Shown here: positions 28,557 to 37,397 of the stretch, piece after piece
Layout: every line of letters starts with the position of its first letter
Numbering within the stretch: the first letter of the stretch is position 1
Source of the DNA: Arthrobacter sp. FW306-2-2C-D06B
GTDB taxonomy: Bacteria > Actinomycetota > Actinomycetes > Actinomycetales > Micrococcaceae
Assembly: GCF_021789175.1 (NCBI RefSeq)
Contig: NZ_CP084560.1
Coordinates: 3,410,001-3,474,000, forward strand
Direction: 5' to 3'
DNA: 64,000 nucleotides
Notes under the pieces: generated by a model
What the model was told of the DNA's origin: nothing
Seen by the model: only the letters and a program-made list of their open reading frames with translations
Databases searched by the model: none
Position numbers and translations under genes: made by a program

Positions 28557-29507
28557 CTAAACCGCGCCGTAGGCAGGGAAGGTGCCTGCCGCCGTCGTGA
28601 TGGATTCCGCGGCCGCCACGCCGTCAAGGACAGCCAGGCGGACGGCGTCCGCCGCCGCGCTTTGCAGGGTAATGAGCGAAACCTGCCGTGCTTGTTCCGA
28701 ACTGCGGTCAAGCCCGACGGTGCCGGTCGCCAGCGCGAACACAGTGTCGCCGTCGGCGAGGGTATGGGAAGGACTCAGCGCCCGGGCGAGGCCGGCGTGT
28801 GCCGCACTCGCAGTCCGCTTGCATTCGGCGGGGTCGAGGACCGCGTTGGTCGCGACAACGACGAGCGTGGTGTTCAAGGCCGGGGGTCCGGCCTGTTCGG
28901 AACTGCCGGATTCGGCCGGCCGCGACGATGTGCCGAAAGGCATCCCCAGGGCATTGACCACTGCGAGCGCGCCCACCACCACGCCGCTGTCCAAGGTGAT
29001 GGCTGAGGTGCCCACTCCCCCCTTGAACGCGCCGCGTCCAATCACCGCTCCGGTACCGGCGCCGACGCTTCCGCGCCCGACGTCGGCGTGCTCGCTTGAG
29101 GCCGCGGCCGCAGCTGCCGCTTCGTACCCCATGGCTGCGTCGGGTCGGGCGGAGAAGGCACCGCCGCGACCCACGTCGAAGATCGCGGCGGCCGGAACGA
29201 TCGGCACCACTCCCCCGGGCACCGCGAAACCGCGTCCGTGTTCTTCGCACCATCGCTGGGCGCCGTGGGCCGTGACCAAACCGAAGGCACTCCCACCGGT
29301 GAGCACCACGGCGTCGACCGTGGGGACGAGGGTGGTGGGATCGAGGGCGTCCGTCTCATGCGTGCCGGGGCCGCCGCCGCGTACGTCCACCGATCCCACT
29401 GTCCCTGGCGGCGGAAGGACAACGGTCACCCCGCTGAGCCAACCGTCGCCGATCCGCTGGACATGTCCCACTCGGATTCCCGGCACATCAGTGATCTTCG
29501 AAGTCAT
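28557..29507 (-). CDS. P1 (S58/DmpA) family peptidase
   Basis: Self-cleaving N-terminal-nucleophile aminopeptidase family. 316 residues from ATG 29505-29507 (MTSKITDVPGIRVGHV); nine more in-frame codons upstream lack support. Glycine-rich loops GGGPGTHETD and LTGGSAFGL and the segment ALNTTLVVVATNA match the family. Autocleavage is expected before Thr213, which would become the nucleophile. Substrate unknown; family members act on D-amino-acid or beta-amino-acid peptides. It lies between infA and the left repeat of the metabolic island and may not belong to it. Confidence 0.88.
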   Translation of the reverse strand: MTSKITDVPGIRVGHVQRIGDGWLSGVTVVLPPPGTVGSVDVRGGGPGTHETDALDPTTLVPTVDAVVLTGGSAFGLVTAHGAQRWCEEHGRGFAVPGGVVPIVPAAAIFDVGRGGAFSARPDAAMGYEAAAAAAASSEHADVGRGSVGAGTGAVIGRGAFKGGVGTSAITLDSGVVVGALAVVNALGMPFGTSSRPAESGSSEQAGPPALNTTLVVVATNAVLDPAECKRTASAAHAGLARALSPSHTLADGDTVFALATGTVGLDRSSEQARQVSLITLQSAAADAVRLAVLDGVAAAESITTAAGTFPAYGAV

Positions 29508-29526
29508 GTGCCTATTCTGCTCCCCG

Positions 29527-29598
29527 CCACCCAACTAGCTCGCAGTTGTTGTCGTTCTGAGCCGTCTAAACGACAACAACTGCGAGCTACTTGGGTGG
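29527..29598. repeat. Left copy of a 72-base inverted repeat flanking the island
   Basis: Arms 29527-29556 and 29569-29598 pair at 29 of 30 positions around a 12-base loop CTGAGCCGTCTA. The outer part reads CCACCCAACTAGCTCGCAGT. The copy at 43161-43232 has the same arms and loop size, and its loop reads similarly on the opposite strand, so the two are in opposite orientation. It lies 17 bases beyond the end of the first isomerase gene and could act as its terminator. Confidence 0.9.
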
Positions 29599-29615
29599 GG
29601 ACGCTGCACTCCGGC

Positions 29616-30656
29616 CTATACCGCGGCACCGATCCGGGAAAGCGCGTCCCTCAGGGCTTTCGCCGATACGTCGATGAAGTGCGCACCGTCGTACGGGGCG
29701 GCGCGCAAGTCGCTGATCCGCGGCGCCTCGCCCCTTACCGTCCGTTCCGCGTACTCCGCAGCCATGCTCCGGATGCTGGCGACTTCGTCCCGATCAAGGT
29801 CAGGGTGCATCGCAATCCATTCCGGATCGTCGAGGCCGATCGGCAAGTGCAGGGTGGGACCCGCGTTCTCGATCGAGAGCGGCAGCTCCGGGTTCCCGGC
29901 GTGCAGGATGCCAAGCACCGCATCCCAGTCGATCGAGCCCTGGCCGATCGGCGCGAAGACCCTCCCAAAGATCCCGTCCTGTTCACCGAGGACAAAATCC
30001 CGCAAGTGCGTGGCCCTTGTGTACGGTGCCACACGACGCGCGGCAGCCACAGGGTCTTCCCCACGCACCACCACGTTGGCAGTGTCGAAGGTGACGCCGA
30101 GGACATCCGGCCCCACTGCTTCCACCAGGCGGACGATTTCGTAGCTCGTGATCTCTTCGTGGGTCTCGATGTTCATGTGCACGCCGTGGTCCCTGGCCAC
30201 CGGGGCAAGGAGCCGCAGGAACTTCTCGATCGCCACGAGCTGGTCGGCCCACGGTGCGTCGGTCCGGAAGCGGTCGAAAACGTAGTAGCCCGGCATACCC
30301 CGCTGGTAGTTGGCACACGCCACCCACAAGTCCGTCACGCCTGCGGCTTCGTGCGCGGCCTCGATCATCTTGATCATGCCGCGTGTGTAGTCGCCGTCGC
30401 CGAGCCTGCGGACCTGGGGGGCTTCGGCTGTCGCGTAAGGGTTGACCTTGGCGAGACCCATCTGGAGGTAGAGATTGAGTGAATCCGCGCAGTCCCGGAC
30501 CTCTGCGAGCAAGCCGCGGTCCAAGGTCGGGGAGACGTCCATGACGCTACGGAAATACACCCCTTCCATCCCCATGCCATGTGCCCGCTCGAGGATGCGG
30601 ACCGCCGAGTCGTCCGCTTCGTGGGGGATTTTGCTTCCATCGACACCAATTCGCAT
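29616..30656 (-). CDS. Xylose-isomerase-like TIM-barrel protein (sugar phosphate isomerase/epimerase), paralogue A
   Basis: 346 residues of the AP endonuclease 2/xylose-isomerase-like barrel family, which includes IolE/IolH-type enzymes. Probable metal-site segments are HMNIETHEEITS, VTFDTANVVVRGEDPV, THLRDFVLGE and LSIENAG. It is clearly related to paralogue B at 36183-37292, best seen over the FDxANxVVRGEDPV region. It lies downstream of the ABC binding-protein gene, separated by a perfect palindrome. The exact reaction cannot be read from sequence. Confidence 0.82.
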   Translation of the reverse strand: MRIGVDGSKIPHEADDSAVRILERAHGMGMEGVYFRSVMDVSPTLDRGLLAEVRDCADSLNLYLQMGLAKVNPYATAEAPQVRRLGDGDYTRGMIKMIEAAHEAAGVTDLWVACANYQRGMPGYYVFDRFRTDAPWADQLVAIEKFLRLLAPVARDHGVHMNIETHEEITSYEIVRLVEAVGPDVLGVTFDTANVVVRGEDPVAAARRVAPYTRATHLRDFVLGEQDGIFGRVFAPIGQGSIDWDAVLGILHAGNPELPLSIENAGPTLHLPIGLDDPEWIAMHPDLDRDEVASIRSMAAEYAERTVRGEAPRISDLRAAPYDGAHFIDVSAKALRDALSRIGAAV

Positions 30657-30700
30657 TTTCGCGTCCTTTACTAGTTCTTCGTGTTTGTCTTGTCCGCCCC

Positions 30701-30728
30701 AGGTACCGGCGGGTACCCGCCGGTACCT
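30701..30728 (-). repeat. Perfect 28-base palindrome between the binding protein and isomerase A genes
   Basis: AGGTACCGGCGGGT followed directly by its exact reverse complement. The symmetry extends about seven bases further on each side with one mismatch. As RNA it would be a very stable hairpin 23 bases after the stop of the upstream gene. It may protect the binding-protein mRNA 3' end or limit read-through; an operator is the alternative. Confidence 0.75.
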
Positions 30729-30751
30729 GCGGCGGATCCCGGGAGGTCGCC

Positions 30752-32371
30752 CTAGCGTCCCCAGTTGTAGAAAGTGGTTGACGAGGCGTAATCAAAGGCC
30801 TTCACCGAGTGGGCCAGCACCGCCGTGAATTGCGCACGGTAGAGGATGATGGTGGGCGAACTGGCCCGCCACGCGTCCACGAGGGCATTGATGTACGGCT
30901 GCTGCGCTTGGAGATCCGGGGCGTTGTCGAGCTGCTTCATGAGATCCGGCGTCCCTGGAATGCAGATGTGCTGGTTGTTGAAGCTGCTGCCGCACGTCAT
31001 CTTCTTGCGGAGCTCGTAAGCTGCAACCGCCCCGGCGCTCTCGAAGAGCAGCGCAGACTGGTATTTGCCTGTGTTGAACTTCGTGGCGAAGGCCGTGGGC
31101 GTCTGCGAGTCGATGTTGACCGTGACGCCTATGTCCTCCCACGAGGCCTTCAGGATCGTCGCAAGCGTAGAGACCCCTGGCGATGTCGGGTTGATCATGA
31201 GGTCGATCTGCGGATTCTCCAATCCCGACTCCTTGACCAAGGCCCGCGCCCGGTCCTTGTCGAGAGGGCGGGGGGCCGAGTGCTGCGTGTCGAAGCCGGG
31301 TGTTCCGGGAACGAACGGGCCGTAGTAGCTGTCCGCGTAGCCGTATGCCACGCTGGCCTTGATCTGTTCATAGGGCACCGCGTACGTCAGCGCTTCGCGC
31401 AATTTCGGATTCGAGGTCACGCCGGAGGAGTTGTCGAAGGACACAGTGACCGGGGCAAAAGCGGGGGCCGCGGTGACGGTGCAGCAGTCGTTCTGGCTCA
31501 GTTCGTGAACCACGTACGGCGGCAGCCCCAGTGTCACGTCGGCCTCGCCCCGGCGCGCCTGCAACATCAGGGTCGGGATCGAGGTGATGAAGTTGACGCG
31601 GACCACCGGTTCCTTGGCGGCTTGGCCGTAATAGTTCGGATTCCGTTTGAGCACCGCGTAGTTGTTGGCCACGTATTCGTCGAGGATGTAGGGGCCGCTG
31701 CTGCTGGCAGTGTGCGCGGCCAACCATTGATTCGGCACGCCCTTTTTATCCTCGCCATGTTCCTTGATGACCTTCGGGTCATAGATCGACCCGCGGCTCT
31801 GCGCCAAGGTCACGAGGATTGCGGGGTACGCACGTGAGAGCTCAAGCCTGACGGTCCCGGGATCCACCACGACGACGCCGCTAATCAGGGGCGGGTCCGT
31901 CAGGCCGATCTGCAGGCCCAAGGATCCGCATCCTCCGATCGTGAGATTCCGCATGATCGAGTACCGGACGGCCTCGGCATCCAAAGGGTTGCCGTTCGCG
32001 AACTTGGCTCCCGGGTGCAAGGAGAACGTGTAGGCCTTCCCGTCGGGGGAAACCGTCCAGGACGTGGCCAAGTCGCCTTTCACCCGCCCAGGATCCGTAT
32101 TGGCCACGAGCGTGCCGTCGGGCCGTTGATCTTCGTCGAGCTTGACCAGCCGGGCATAAAAGTTGCTGGCGAAGCTGTTCTCATTGCCGGCGCAGACGAA
32201 CGCCGGATCGATGTTGGTCAGCGTCGTGGCCCAGTTCACGGTGAAGGGCCGGCTGCTCGGGCTTGACGAAGCGGCCGGACTGGCACAGCCCGCCAAGGCG
32301 AGCAGGCCTGCGGCGGCGAGGAACGCCGTCGTCCTCTTCGTCAGGGTACGCAGGGAGGGCAGGGTCCTCAT
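30752..32371 (-). CDS. ABC importer substrate-binding lipoprotein, family 5 (peptide/nickel/opine type)
   Basis: 539 residues. Sec signal with lipobox LAGC (Cys29), then an SBP_bac_5 fold: NFYARLVKLDED, LATSWTVSPDGKAYTFSLHPGAKFANG and the rest of the three-lobed domain. Receptor for the adjacent DppBCDF-like transporter. Family members bind oligopeptides, but also opines, nickel chelates and oligosaccharides. It comes after the ATPase genes here, so the order is permease C, permease B, ATPase D, ATPase F, receptor. Confidence 0.9.
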   Translation of the reverse strand: MRTLPSLRTLTKRTTAFLAAAGLLALAGCASPAASSSPSSRPFTVNWATTLTNIDPAFVCAGNENSFASNFYARLVKLDEDQRPDGTLVANTDPGRVKGDLATSWTVSPDGKAYTFSLHPGAKFANGNPLDAEAVRYSIMRNLTIGGCGSLGLQIGLTDPPLISGVVVVDPGTVRLELSRAYPAILVTLAQSRGSIYDPKVIKEHGEDKKGVPNQWLAAHTASSSGPYILDEYVANNYAVLKRNPNYYGQAAKEPVVRVNFITSIPTLMLQARRGEADVTLGLPPYVVHELSQNDCCTVTAAPAFAPVTVSFDNSSGVTSNPKLREALTYAVPYEQIKASVAYGYADSYYGPFVPGTPGFDTQHSAPRPLDKDRARALVKESGLENPQIDLMINPTSPGVSTLATILKASWEDIGVTVNIDSQTPTAFATKFNTGKYQSALLFESAGAVAAYELRKKMTCGSSFNNQHICIPGTPDLMKQLDNAPDLQAQQPYINALVDAWRASSPTIILYRAQFTAVLAHSVKAFDYASSTTFYNWGR

Positions 32372-32372
32372 T

Positions 32373-33221
32373 TCACTTTCCTTCCACGGCTACGGCCGTC
32401 CCGGCCGCCGCAAGGGCCTTGGCCCGACGGCGAGCGCCCGGGACCGCGTCGAGCAGCGCACGGGTATAGGGATGGGCGGTGTTGTCGAAAACGTCCGCTG
32501 AGGTTCCGGCTTCCACGATCTGTCCCGAGTTCATGACGGCGATGTGATGGCTCATGAGCCGGGCAACGGCCAAGTCATGGACGATGAACAAGTAGGTCAA
32601 TCCGAGCTCATCCTGGAGATCGCTCAGGAGGTTCAGTACCTGGGCCTGGATCGAGACGTCCAGCGCGCTGACCGGTTCGTCCAGGACCACGAGGTCCGGG
32701 TTCAGTACAAGCGCCCTGGCAATCGCAATCCGCTGGCGTTGACCGCCCGAGAACGCGAACGGATAGCGATGCGCCTGCTTAAGGGTGATCCCGACGCGGT
32801 CAAGCACTTCCTCGACCCTGCGCGAGCGCTCCGCCCGGTCCGAGACGCCGTGGATGACCAACGGCTCTTCCACTAGGTCGGCAACCGTGAAGCGCGGGTC
32901 GAGTGATCCGTTCGGGTCCTGGAACACCATCTGGATCCGCCTGCGCATCCGCCGCATCTCCGGCTTCGACAAGGAGGTGAGGTCGACGCCGTCGAACTCG
33001 ATCAGTCCGCTGTCCACCGCGGTCAGGCCCATGACGCACGCAGCCGTGGTGGACTTGCCGCTGCCCGATTCCCCCACGAGCCCGAGGGTTTGTCCGCGGT
33101 GAAGTTCGAATGAGACGTTCCGCAGGATCTGTGTCCGGTTCCGGGAACCGACAACACCCCTGCCGTAGGACTTGTTGAGGTTCGCCACCCGCAAGAGCGG
33201 GGCTGTGGCTACGTTGCTCAT
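32373..33221 (-). CDS. ABC importer ATPase (DppF/OppF type)
   Basis: 282 residues from ATG 33219-33221, which overlaps the stop of the previous ATPase (ATGA). Walker A GESGSGKST, signature FSGGQRQR, Walker B LVVLDEPVSALD, and the oligopeptide-type C-terminal region ending HPYTRALLDAVPGARRRA. Energises the peptide/nickel-type importer. Confidence 0.93.
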   Translation of the reverse strand: MSNVATAPLLRVANLNKSYGRGVVGSRNRTQILRNVSFELHRGQTLGLVGESGSGKSTTAACVMGLTAVDSGLIEFDGVDLTSLSKPEMRRMRRRIQMVFQDPNGSLDPRFTVADLVEEPLVIHGVSDRAERSRRVEEVLDRVGITLKQAHRYPFAFSGGQRQRIAIARALVLNPDLVVLDEPVSALDVSIQAQVLNLLSDLQDELGLTYLFIVHDLAVARLMSHHIAVMNSGQIVEAGTSADVFDNTAHPYTRALLDAVPGARRRAKALAAAGTAVAVEGK

Positions 33222-34273
33222 GCTGCATCTCCTGGGGTATCGCTCGCGAAATGGCAGCGGACGACGGCGCCGCCCGCCAAGGTGCGCGCCTCTGGTCGTT
33301 CCGTTGCGCACCGTAGTTCGTCCCGTCCGATCGGGCATCGCGCGGCAAAGGGGCATCCGGGCTCATCCACCGAAAGGTCCGGGGGCGATCCGGGAATGGC
33401 CGGCAACGCGCCACGCTTGGCCGTAGCGGGGTCGATGACGCAGTCCAGCAACGCCTTCGAATACGGGTGGGCCGGGGTGCCGAAAAGGGATCGGGTGCTG
33501 GTGGATTCGACGAAGCGCCCCGCGTACATCACGTTGACGCTGTCGCACAGTTCTTCCACGATCCCCAGGTTGTGGGTAATCATCACCAGCGCATTGCCGC
33601 GTTCGTCGCAGATTTTGGCCAGGAGGTCGAGGACTTGCGCCTGCGTGGTGACATCCAAGGCCGTCGTCGGTTCGTCGGCGATGACGACGGCGGGATCGTT
33701 GGCGATGGCCATCGCAATGAGCACGCGCTGCCTCATGCCCCCGGAATACTGGTGGGGGTAGTCGGCGATCCTCCGTTCGGGATCGTTGACGCCCACCTCG
33801 GCGAGGAGTTCGCACGCCATCCGCCGGGCCACCTTGACGGACACGTCCTGGTGCACCCGGATGGTTTCGACGAACTGGGTTCCAATGGTCTTGAGGGGAT
33901 CCAGGGCAGCCATCGGATCCTGGAACACCAGGCCGATGTCCCGCCCGCGGATCTTGGAGATCCCGGCGTCGTCAAGGCCCACGAGCTCTGTCCCGTTGAG
34001 CTTGACGCTGCCGCCGACAATGCGGCCCGGTGGCGGAACGAGACCTACGAGGGACATGGCGAGGGCGGATTTCCCCGAGCCCGATTCCCCGACGATCGCC
34101 AATCGCTGCCGCGTGTGGAGGTCGAAGGATACGTCCCGCACCGCGTGGACGGTTCCCGAGGCTGTGTCGAAGTTGGTTGTTAGTCCTTTGACGCTCAGTA
34201 CGGGCGCCTGGTCCGGCATCCCGTCACGGGCCATGCTCCGGGAAGGATAGGGAAGAGCGTTGGTGTGCGACAT
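33218..34273 (-). CDS. ABC importer ATPase (DppD/OppD type)
   Basis: 351 residues from ATG 34271-34273, overlapping the permease stop by one base (TAATG). Walker A GESGSGKSALA, signature YSGGMRQR, Walker B VVIADEPTTALD, and the C-terminal Cys-rich segment PGCPFAARCPIGRDELRC of oligopeptide ATPases, which may bind an iron-sulfur cluster. It pairs with the DppF-type subunit. Confidence 0.93.
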   Translation of the reverse strand: MSHTNALPYPSRSMARDGMPDQAPVLSVKGLTTNFDTASGTVHAVRDVSFDLHTRQRLAIVGESGSGKSALAMSLVGLVPPPGRIVGGSVKLNGTELVGLDDAGISKIRGRDIGLVFQDPMAALDPLKTIGTQFVETIRVHQDVSVKVARRMACELLAEVGVNDPERRIADYPHQYSGGMRQRVLIAMAIANDPAVVIADEPTTALDVTTQAQVLDLLAKICDERGNALVMITHNLGIVEELCDSVNVMYAGRFVESTSTRSLFGTPAHPYSKALLDCVIDPATAKRGALPAIPGSPPDLSVDEPGCPFAARCPIGRDELRCATERPEARTLAGGAVVRCHFASDTPGDAA

Positions 34274-35289
34274 TAGCGGGCTCCTACTCGGGTGCGGGGA
34301 TCTGCCGCAGTCATGATGAGGTCCGCGGCAAGGCTGACCACCACGTAGAGGATGGCGGCCAGCAGGAGCACTGCCTGGACCACGGCAAAGTCCTTCTGGA
34401 TGATGGCATCGGCAGTCATGGAACCTATTCCAGGCCACCCGAACACTTTCTCGACGAGCAGGCTTCCTGCAAGGAGATCGGCGAACAAGAGCGAAGCAGC
34501 CGGCAACAGCGACAGCAGGCCGTGCGGGGCCACGTGGCGCGAGTAGACCGGGAACCTGCGCAGGCCATGGCTTTGGGCCACGGTGACGAAGGTTTCGCGC
34601 AGCGTGCCGCGGAGTTGGTTCCGGTACAGCCGGCTGAGGAAGGCGAACGGACCCAAGGCCACAATCGTCGCGGGCAGGATCAGGTGCCAGCTCGCATTGG
34701 CGAAAGTCCCCCACTGCCCCGCAAGCAGGGCGTCCACGGTAAACATGCCGGTGACGTTCGGTGGACGGAGCATGCCCGGTGACAGCCGGCCTTCAGGACC
34801 CGGGAATATCCCGAGCTGGATCGAAAGAACCAGCAGGGCAAGAAGGGCGATCCAGAAGGGTGGCGATCCCATGGCCAGGGAAGAAGCGATTCGAAGGACC
34901 CGGTCCGGCCAACGGCGTCGTGAGTAGACTGCGATGCTCGCGGCCAGGACCGCCGCCACAATGGCGATGATGACCGACAGCAGCCCCAGTTCGATCGTCG
35001 CCGGCAGCCTTTGGGCAAGGAGGTTGCCCACGCTGTTGCCTGTGCTGTAAGAGAAGCCGAAGTCACCGCGAAGGAGCGAGCCCATGTAGTTCCCGTACTG
35101 GACAAACAGGTTGTCATCCAGTCCCATCGACTTCCGCAGTGCCGCGATGGCGTCGTCGGTGGCCGCATCGCCCGCAATGGCCCGGGCCGGGTCACCCGGA
35201 ACCTTGCGAAGGAGGATGAAAGCGAAGATAGAAGCCCCGAAGACCGTGGCGAGTGCTACGCCGAGCCGTTTGAAAATGGTGCTAATCAT
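34273..35289 (-). CDS. ABC importer permease (DppB type)
   Basis: 338 residues. N-terminal helix MISTIFKRLGVALATVFGASIFAFILL followed by RKVPGDPARAI, the usual DppB start. The EAA-type loop is near AQSHGLRRFPVYSRHVAPHGLL. The C-terminus ends ADPRTRVGAR, matching the YxxxDPR pattern. 9 bases after the partner permease gene. Confidence 0.92.
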   Translation of the reverse strand: MISTIFKRLGVALATVFGASIFAFILLRKVPGDPARAIAGDAATDDAIAALRKSMGLDDNLFVQYGNYMGSLLRGDFGFSYSTGNSVGNLLAQRLPATIELGLLSVIIAIVAAVLAASIAVYSRRRWPDRVLRIASSLAMGSPPFWIALLALLVLSIQLGIFPGPEGRLSPGMLRPPNVTGMFTVDALLAGQWGTFANASWHLILPATIVALGPFAFLSRLYRNQLRGTLRETFVTVAQSHGLRRFPVYSRHVAPHGLLSLLPAASLLFADLLAGSLLVEKVFGWPGIGSMTADAIIQKDFAVVQAVLLLAAILYVVVSLAADLIMTAADPRTRVGAR

Positions 35290-35298
35290 CGGAAAACC

Positions 35299-36186
35299 TC
35301 ACTTTGCCTGGATGAATTCGCCGCGCGGATCCAGGACTTCCCGTGCCCTGTCCGCGATCATGGTGGTCAGGCTGACGGCAAGGAGCAGGCCCAGGCCGGG
35401 GAACCCCGCGATCCACCATTGACCGGTCAGGAAGAATTGCTGACCGTCAGTGATCATTTCTCCCCATTCGGCCGTCGGGGGTTGGGCACCGAGGCCCAGG
35501 TAACCGAGGGCAGCCAAGGAGAGCACTGCCGCACCGAAGACGGCGGCCATCTGCAGGATCATGATCGGAACCAGGTGCGGGAAAACGTGGCGGAACAACA
35601 CGCGGGCAGGGTGCGCTCCGAGTGCGACGGTGGAACGAACGAAATCCTGGCCGTACAAGCGCATCACCTCCCCGCGAAGCGTCCGCATGTACCACGGGAA
35701 CGAGTGAAGCGAGAGCCCGATGACGACGGCTGTCACTCCCGGCTTCAATGCCATTGCGATCGCCATTGCCAAAAGGATGGCCGGGAAGCAGAGGATGGAG
35801 TTGGTCAGCCATGTGAAAAGCGTGTCCACCCAGCCGCGCATGGATCCCGCCAAAAGGGCCGCGATACACCCGGCGATTGCGCCGATCAGGGCAATCGTCA
35901 GACCGGCCAGGATCGATGTCTGGCCACCCGCCAGGACCCGGGCCAACACGTCACGTCCGGTGTCGTCAGTGCCCATGGGGTGTCCCAAGTTCGGAGCCTG
36001 CAGGACCGCGCCGAGGTTGATGGCATCGGGCTGAACGCGCCAGATGAACGGGCCAATCAAGGTGGCCACGATGAGGGCGGCCAGGAACGACAAGGTCATG
36101 GTCAACGTCCGGTCCCGCCGAAGGAAGCTCCTGAAGGGTCTCCTTCTGGCCGGGACAACGATCTGTGGGGCGGCAATGGTTGTCAT
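35299..36186 (-). CDS. ABC importer permease (DppC type)
   Basis: 295 residues from ATG 36184-36186, overlapping the isomerase B stop (ATGA). N-terminal cytoplasmic segment, first helix TMTLSFLAALIVATLIGPFI, GHPMGTDDTGRDVLARVLAG, and the EAA loop VALGAHPARVLFRHVFPHLVP. The translational coupling ties the transporter to isomerase B. Confidence 0.92.
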   Translation of the reverse strand: MTTIAAPQIVVPARRRPFRSFLRRDRTLTMTLSFLAALIVATLIGPFIWRVQPDAINLGAVLQAPNLGHPMGTDDTGRDVLARVLAGGQTSILAGLTIALIGAIAGCIAALLAGSMRGWVDTLFTWLTNSILCFPAILLAMAIAMALKPGVTAVVIGLSLHSFPWYMRTLRGEVMRLYGQDFVRSTVALGAHPARVLFRHVFPHLVPIMILQMAAVFGAAVLSLAALGYLGLGAQPPTAEWGEMITDGQQFFLTGQWWIAGFPGLGLLLAVSLTTMIADRAREVLDPRGEFIQAK

Positions 36187-37292
36187 GAGAGTCCTTCCTC
36201 TCCGGAAAGGATCGTGGCCGGCTTCTGCACGCGGGCACCGATCGATGTGAGGATCGTCCGCAGCGTGGCGGCGCTGTGGAGCAGTTGACGACGACGCTCG
36301 GCAGGGCCGGGCTCGTCGTCCCAGTCGGCGAGCGCCGGGATATGCCCGCGCGCCACGCCGTCGTGCGTCGCAACACCGAGCCGGGCCAACTGGCCCAGCC
36401 CCGCGGCGTCGAGATGGGCTTCGTGCGTGAACCACGAACGGTCGAAAACCGGTGCATCGAACTTTCCCCGGTGCTGTTCCAGGGTGAAGTCGCGCACCCC
36501 GGCACGGAAAAGGTGGCCGAGGATCGCTTCCCAGTCGAAGACCCCCTCCCCGACTGCCCGCAAGCGGCGACGATAACCGTGCGGAAGCGGAAACAGGACC
36601 GCGTCCTCCAAATGGGTCATCCGGACCTGCGGTCCAAGCGCCCGGGCTGACTCCACAGGGTCCTCTCCACGAACCACCAGGTTTGCCACATCGAATCCGA
36701 TCCCGAAGACTGCGGGATCCAAGGCCTGGACAAGCGCCTGCACTTCCGGTGAAGCCAGGTCTTCGTGGGTCTTGACGTTGATGTGGGCCTTTGCGTCACG
36801 CGCCGCGGGTGCGAGCGTCTCCAGGTTCGCCCGGATGAGCCGAAGCTGGGCAGGGTGGTCAAGGAACCTGCCTTGTTCCACGGCCCTTTCGCGGACGGAC
36901 CGTGTGTGAACGAAGAACTCAGTGACGCCTAGTTCCAAGCCCCGGACGAGGGTCCGGCTCAGATCGGCCCGAACCGCGGCCGGATCATCAAACGGTCCCG
37001 CACAGCCCAGGCCAAGCTGGAGCTCGACCCCTGCAAGCCGGGCTTCCTCTGCCAGCTCATGCAGTTCGCCAGGCTTGTCCAGTTGCCCACGCGCTTCACC
37101 GGAAGGTTCCGAGGCGATGCTGTTGAGCACCACGAGGGTGAAGCCGTCAGCTAAGGCTGCCCGAAGCGATTCCACCAATGGACGGCCTTCGTGACCCGGG
37201 TAGCGGGTGAACTGGACCCCCAGGCGCGTCTCCGGCGGTTCGCCGGTGCCGAGGGGCCGCGAATCAGGTAGCACGTGTGTGATCTGGGTCAT
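36183..37292 (-). CDS. Xylose-isomerase-like TIM-barrel protein, paralogue B
   Basis: 369 residues from ATG 37290-37292; the open frame extends far upstream but runs through the regulatory region. Related to paralogue A: FGIGFDVANLVVRGEDPVESAR, MTHLEDAVLFP, TLEQHRGKF. The segment HINVKTHEDLAS corresponds to HMNIETHEEITS in A, so the two differ at a possible active-site position. No ribosome site precedes the ATG and the likely -10 ends 7 bases upstream, so the mRNA may be leaderless. First gene of the minus-strand operon of the island. Confidence 0.82.
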   Translation of the reverse strand: MTQITHVLPDSRPLGTGEPPETRLGVQFTRYPGHEGRPLVESLRAALADGFTLVVLNSIASEPSGEARGQLDKPGELHELAEEARLAGVELQLGLGCAGPFDDPAAVRADLSRTLVRGLELGVTEFFVHTRSVRERAVEQGRFLDHPAQLRLIRANLETLAPAARDAKAHINVKTHEDLASPEVQALVQALDPAVFGIGFDVANLVVRGEDPVESARALGPQVRMTHLEDAVLFPLPHGYRRRLRAVGEGVFDWEAILGHLFRAGVRDFTLEQHRGKFDAPVFDRSWFTHEAHLDAAGLGQLARLGVATHDGVARGHIPALADWDDEPGPAERRRQLLHSAATLRTILTSIGARVQKPATILSGEEGLS

Positions 37293-37299
37293 GTTTGCC

Positions 37300-37326
37300 A
37301 AGATACACTCGTAAGACGTCTTACGA
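37300..37326 (-). promoter_or_regulatory. GntR operator palindrome and isomerase B promoter
   Basis: TCGTAAGAC followed by its exact complement GTCTTACGA (37309-37326) is a perfect 18-bp palindrome containing the GT-N3-AC pattern common to GntR-family sites. A minus-strand -10 TATCTT reads at 37305-37300, so the palindrome overlaps the region between -10 and -35. The gntR gene diverges on the other side (start 37398), so autoregulation is also likely. Confidence 0.7.
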
Positions 37327-37397
37327 AAGAGTAGATTTTCGGGGCCCCGTGTGAGACGCTTCGTTGAACAGAGAGCATGCCTAGCAAGGAGGGCACC

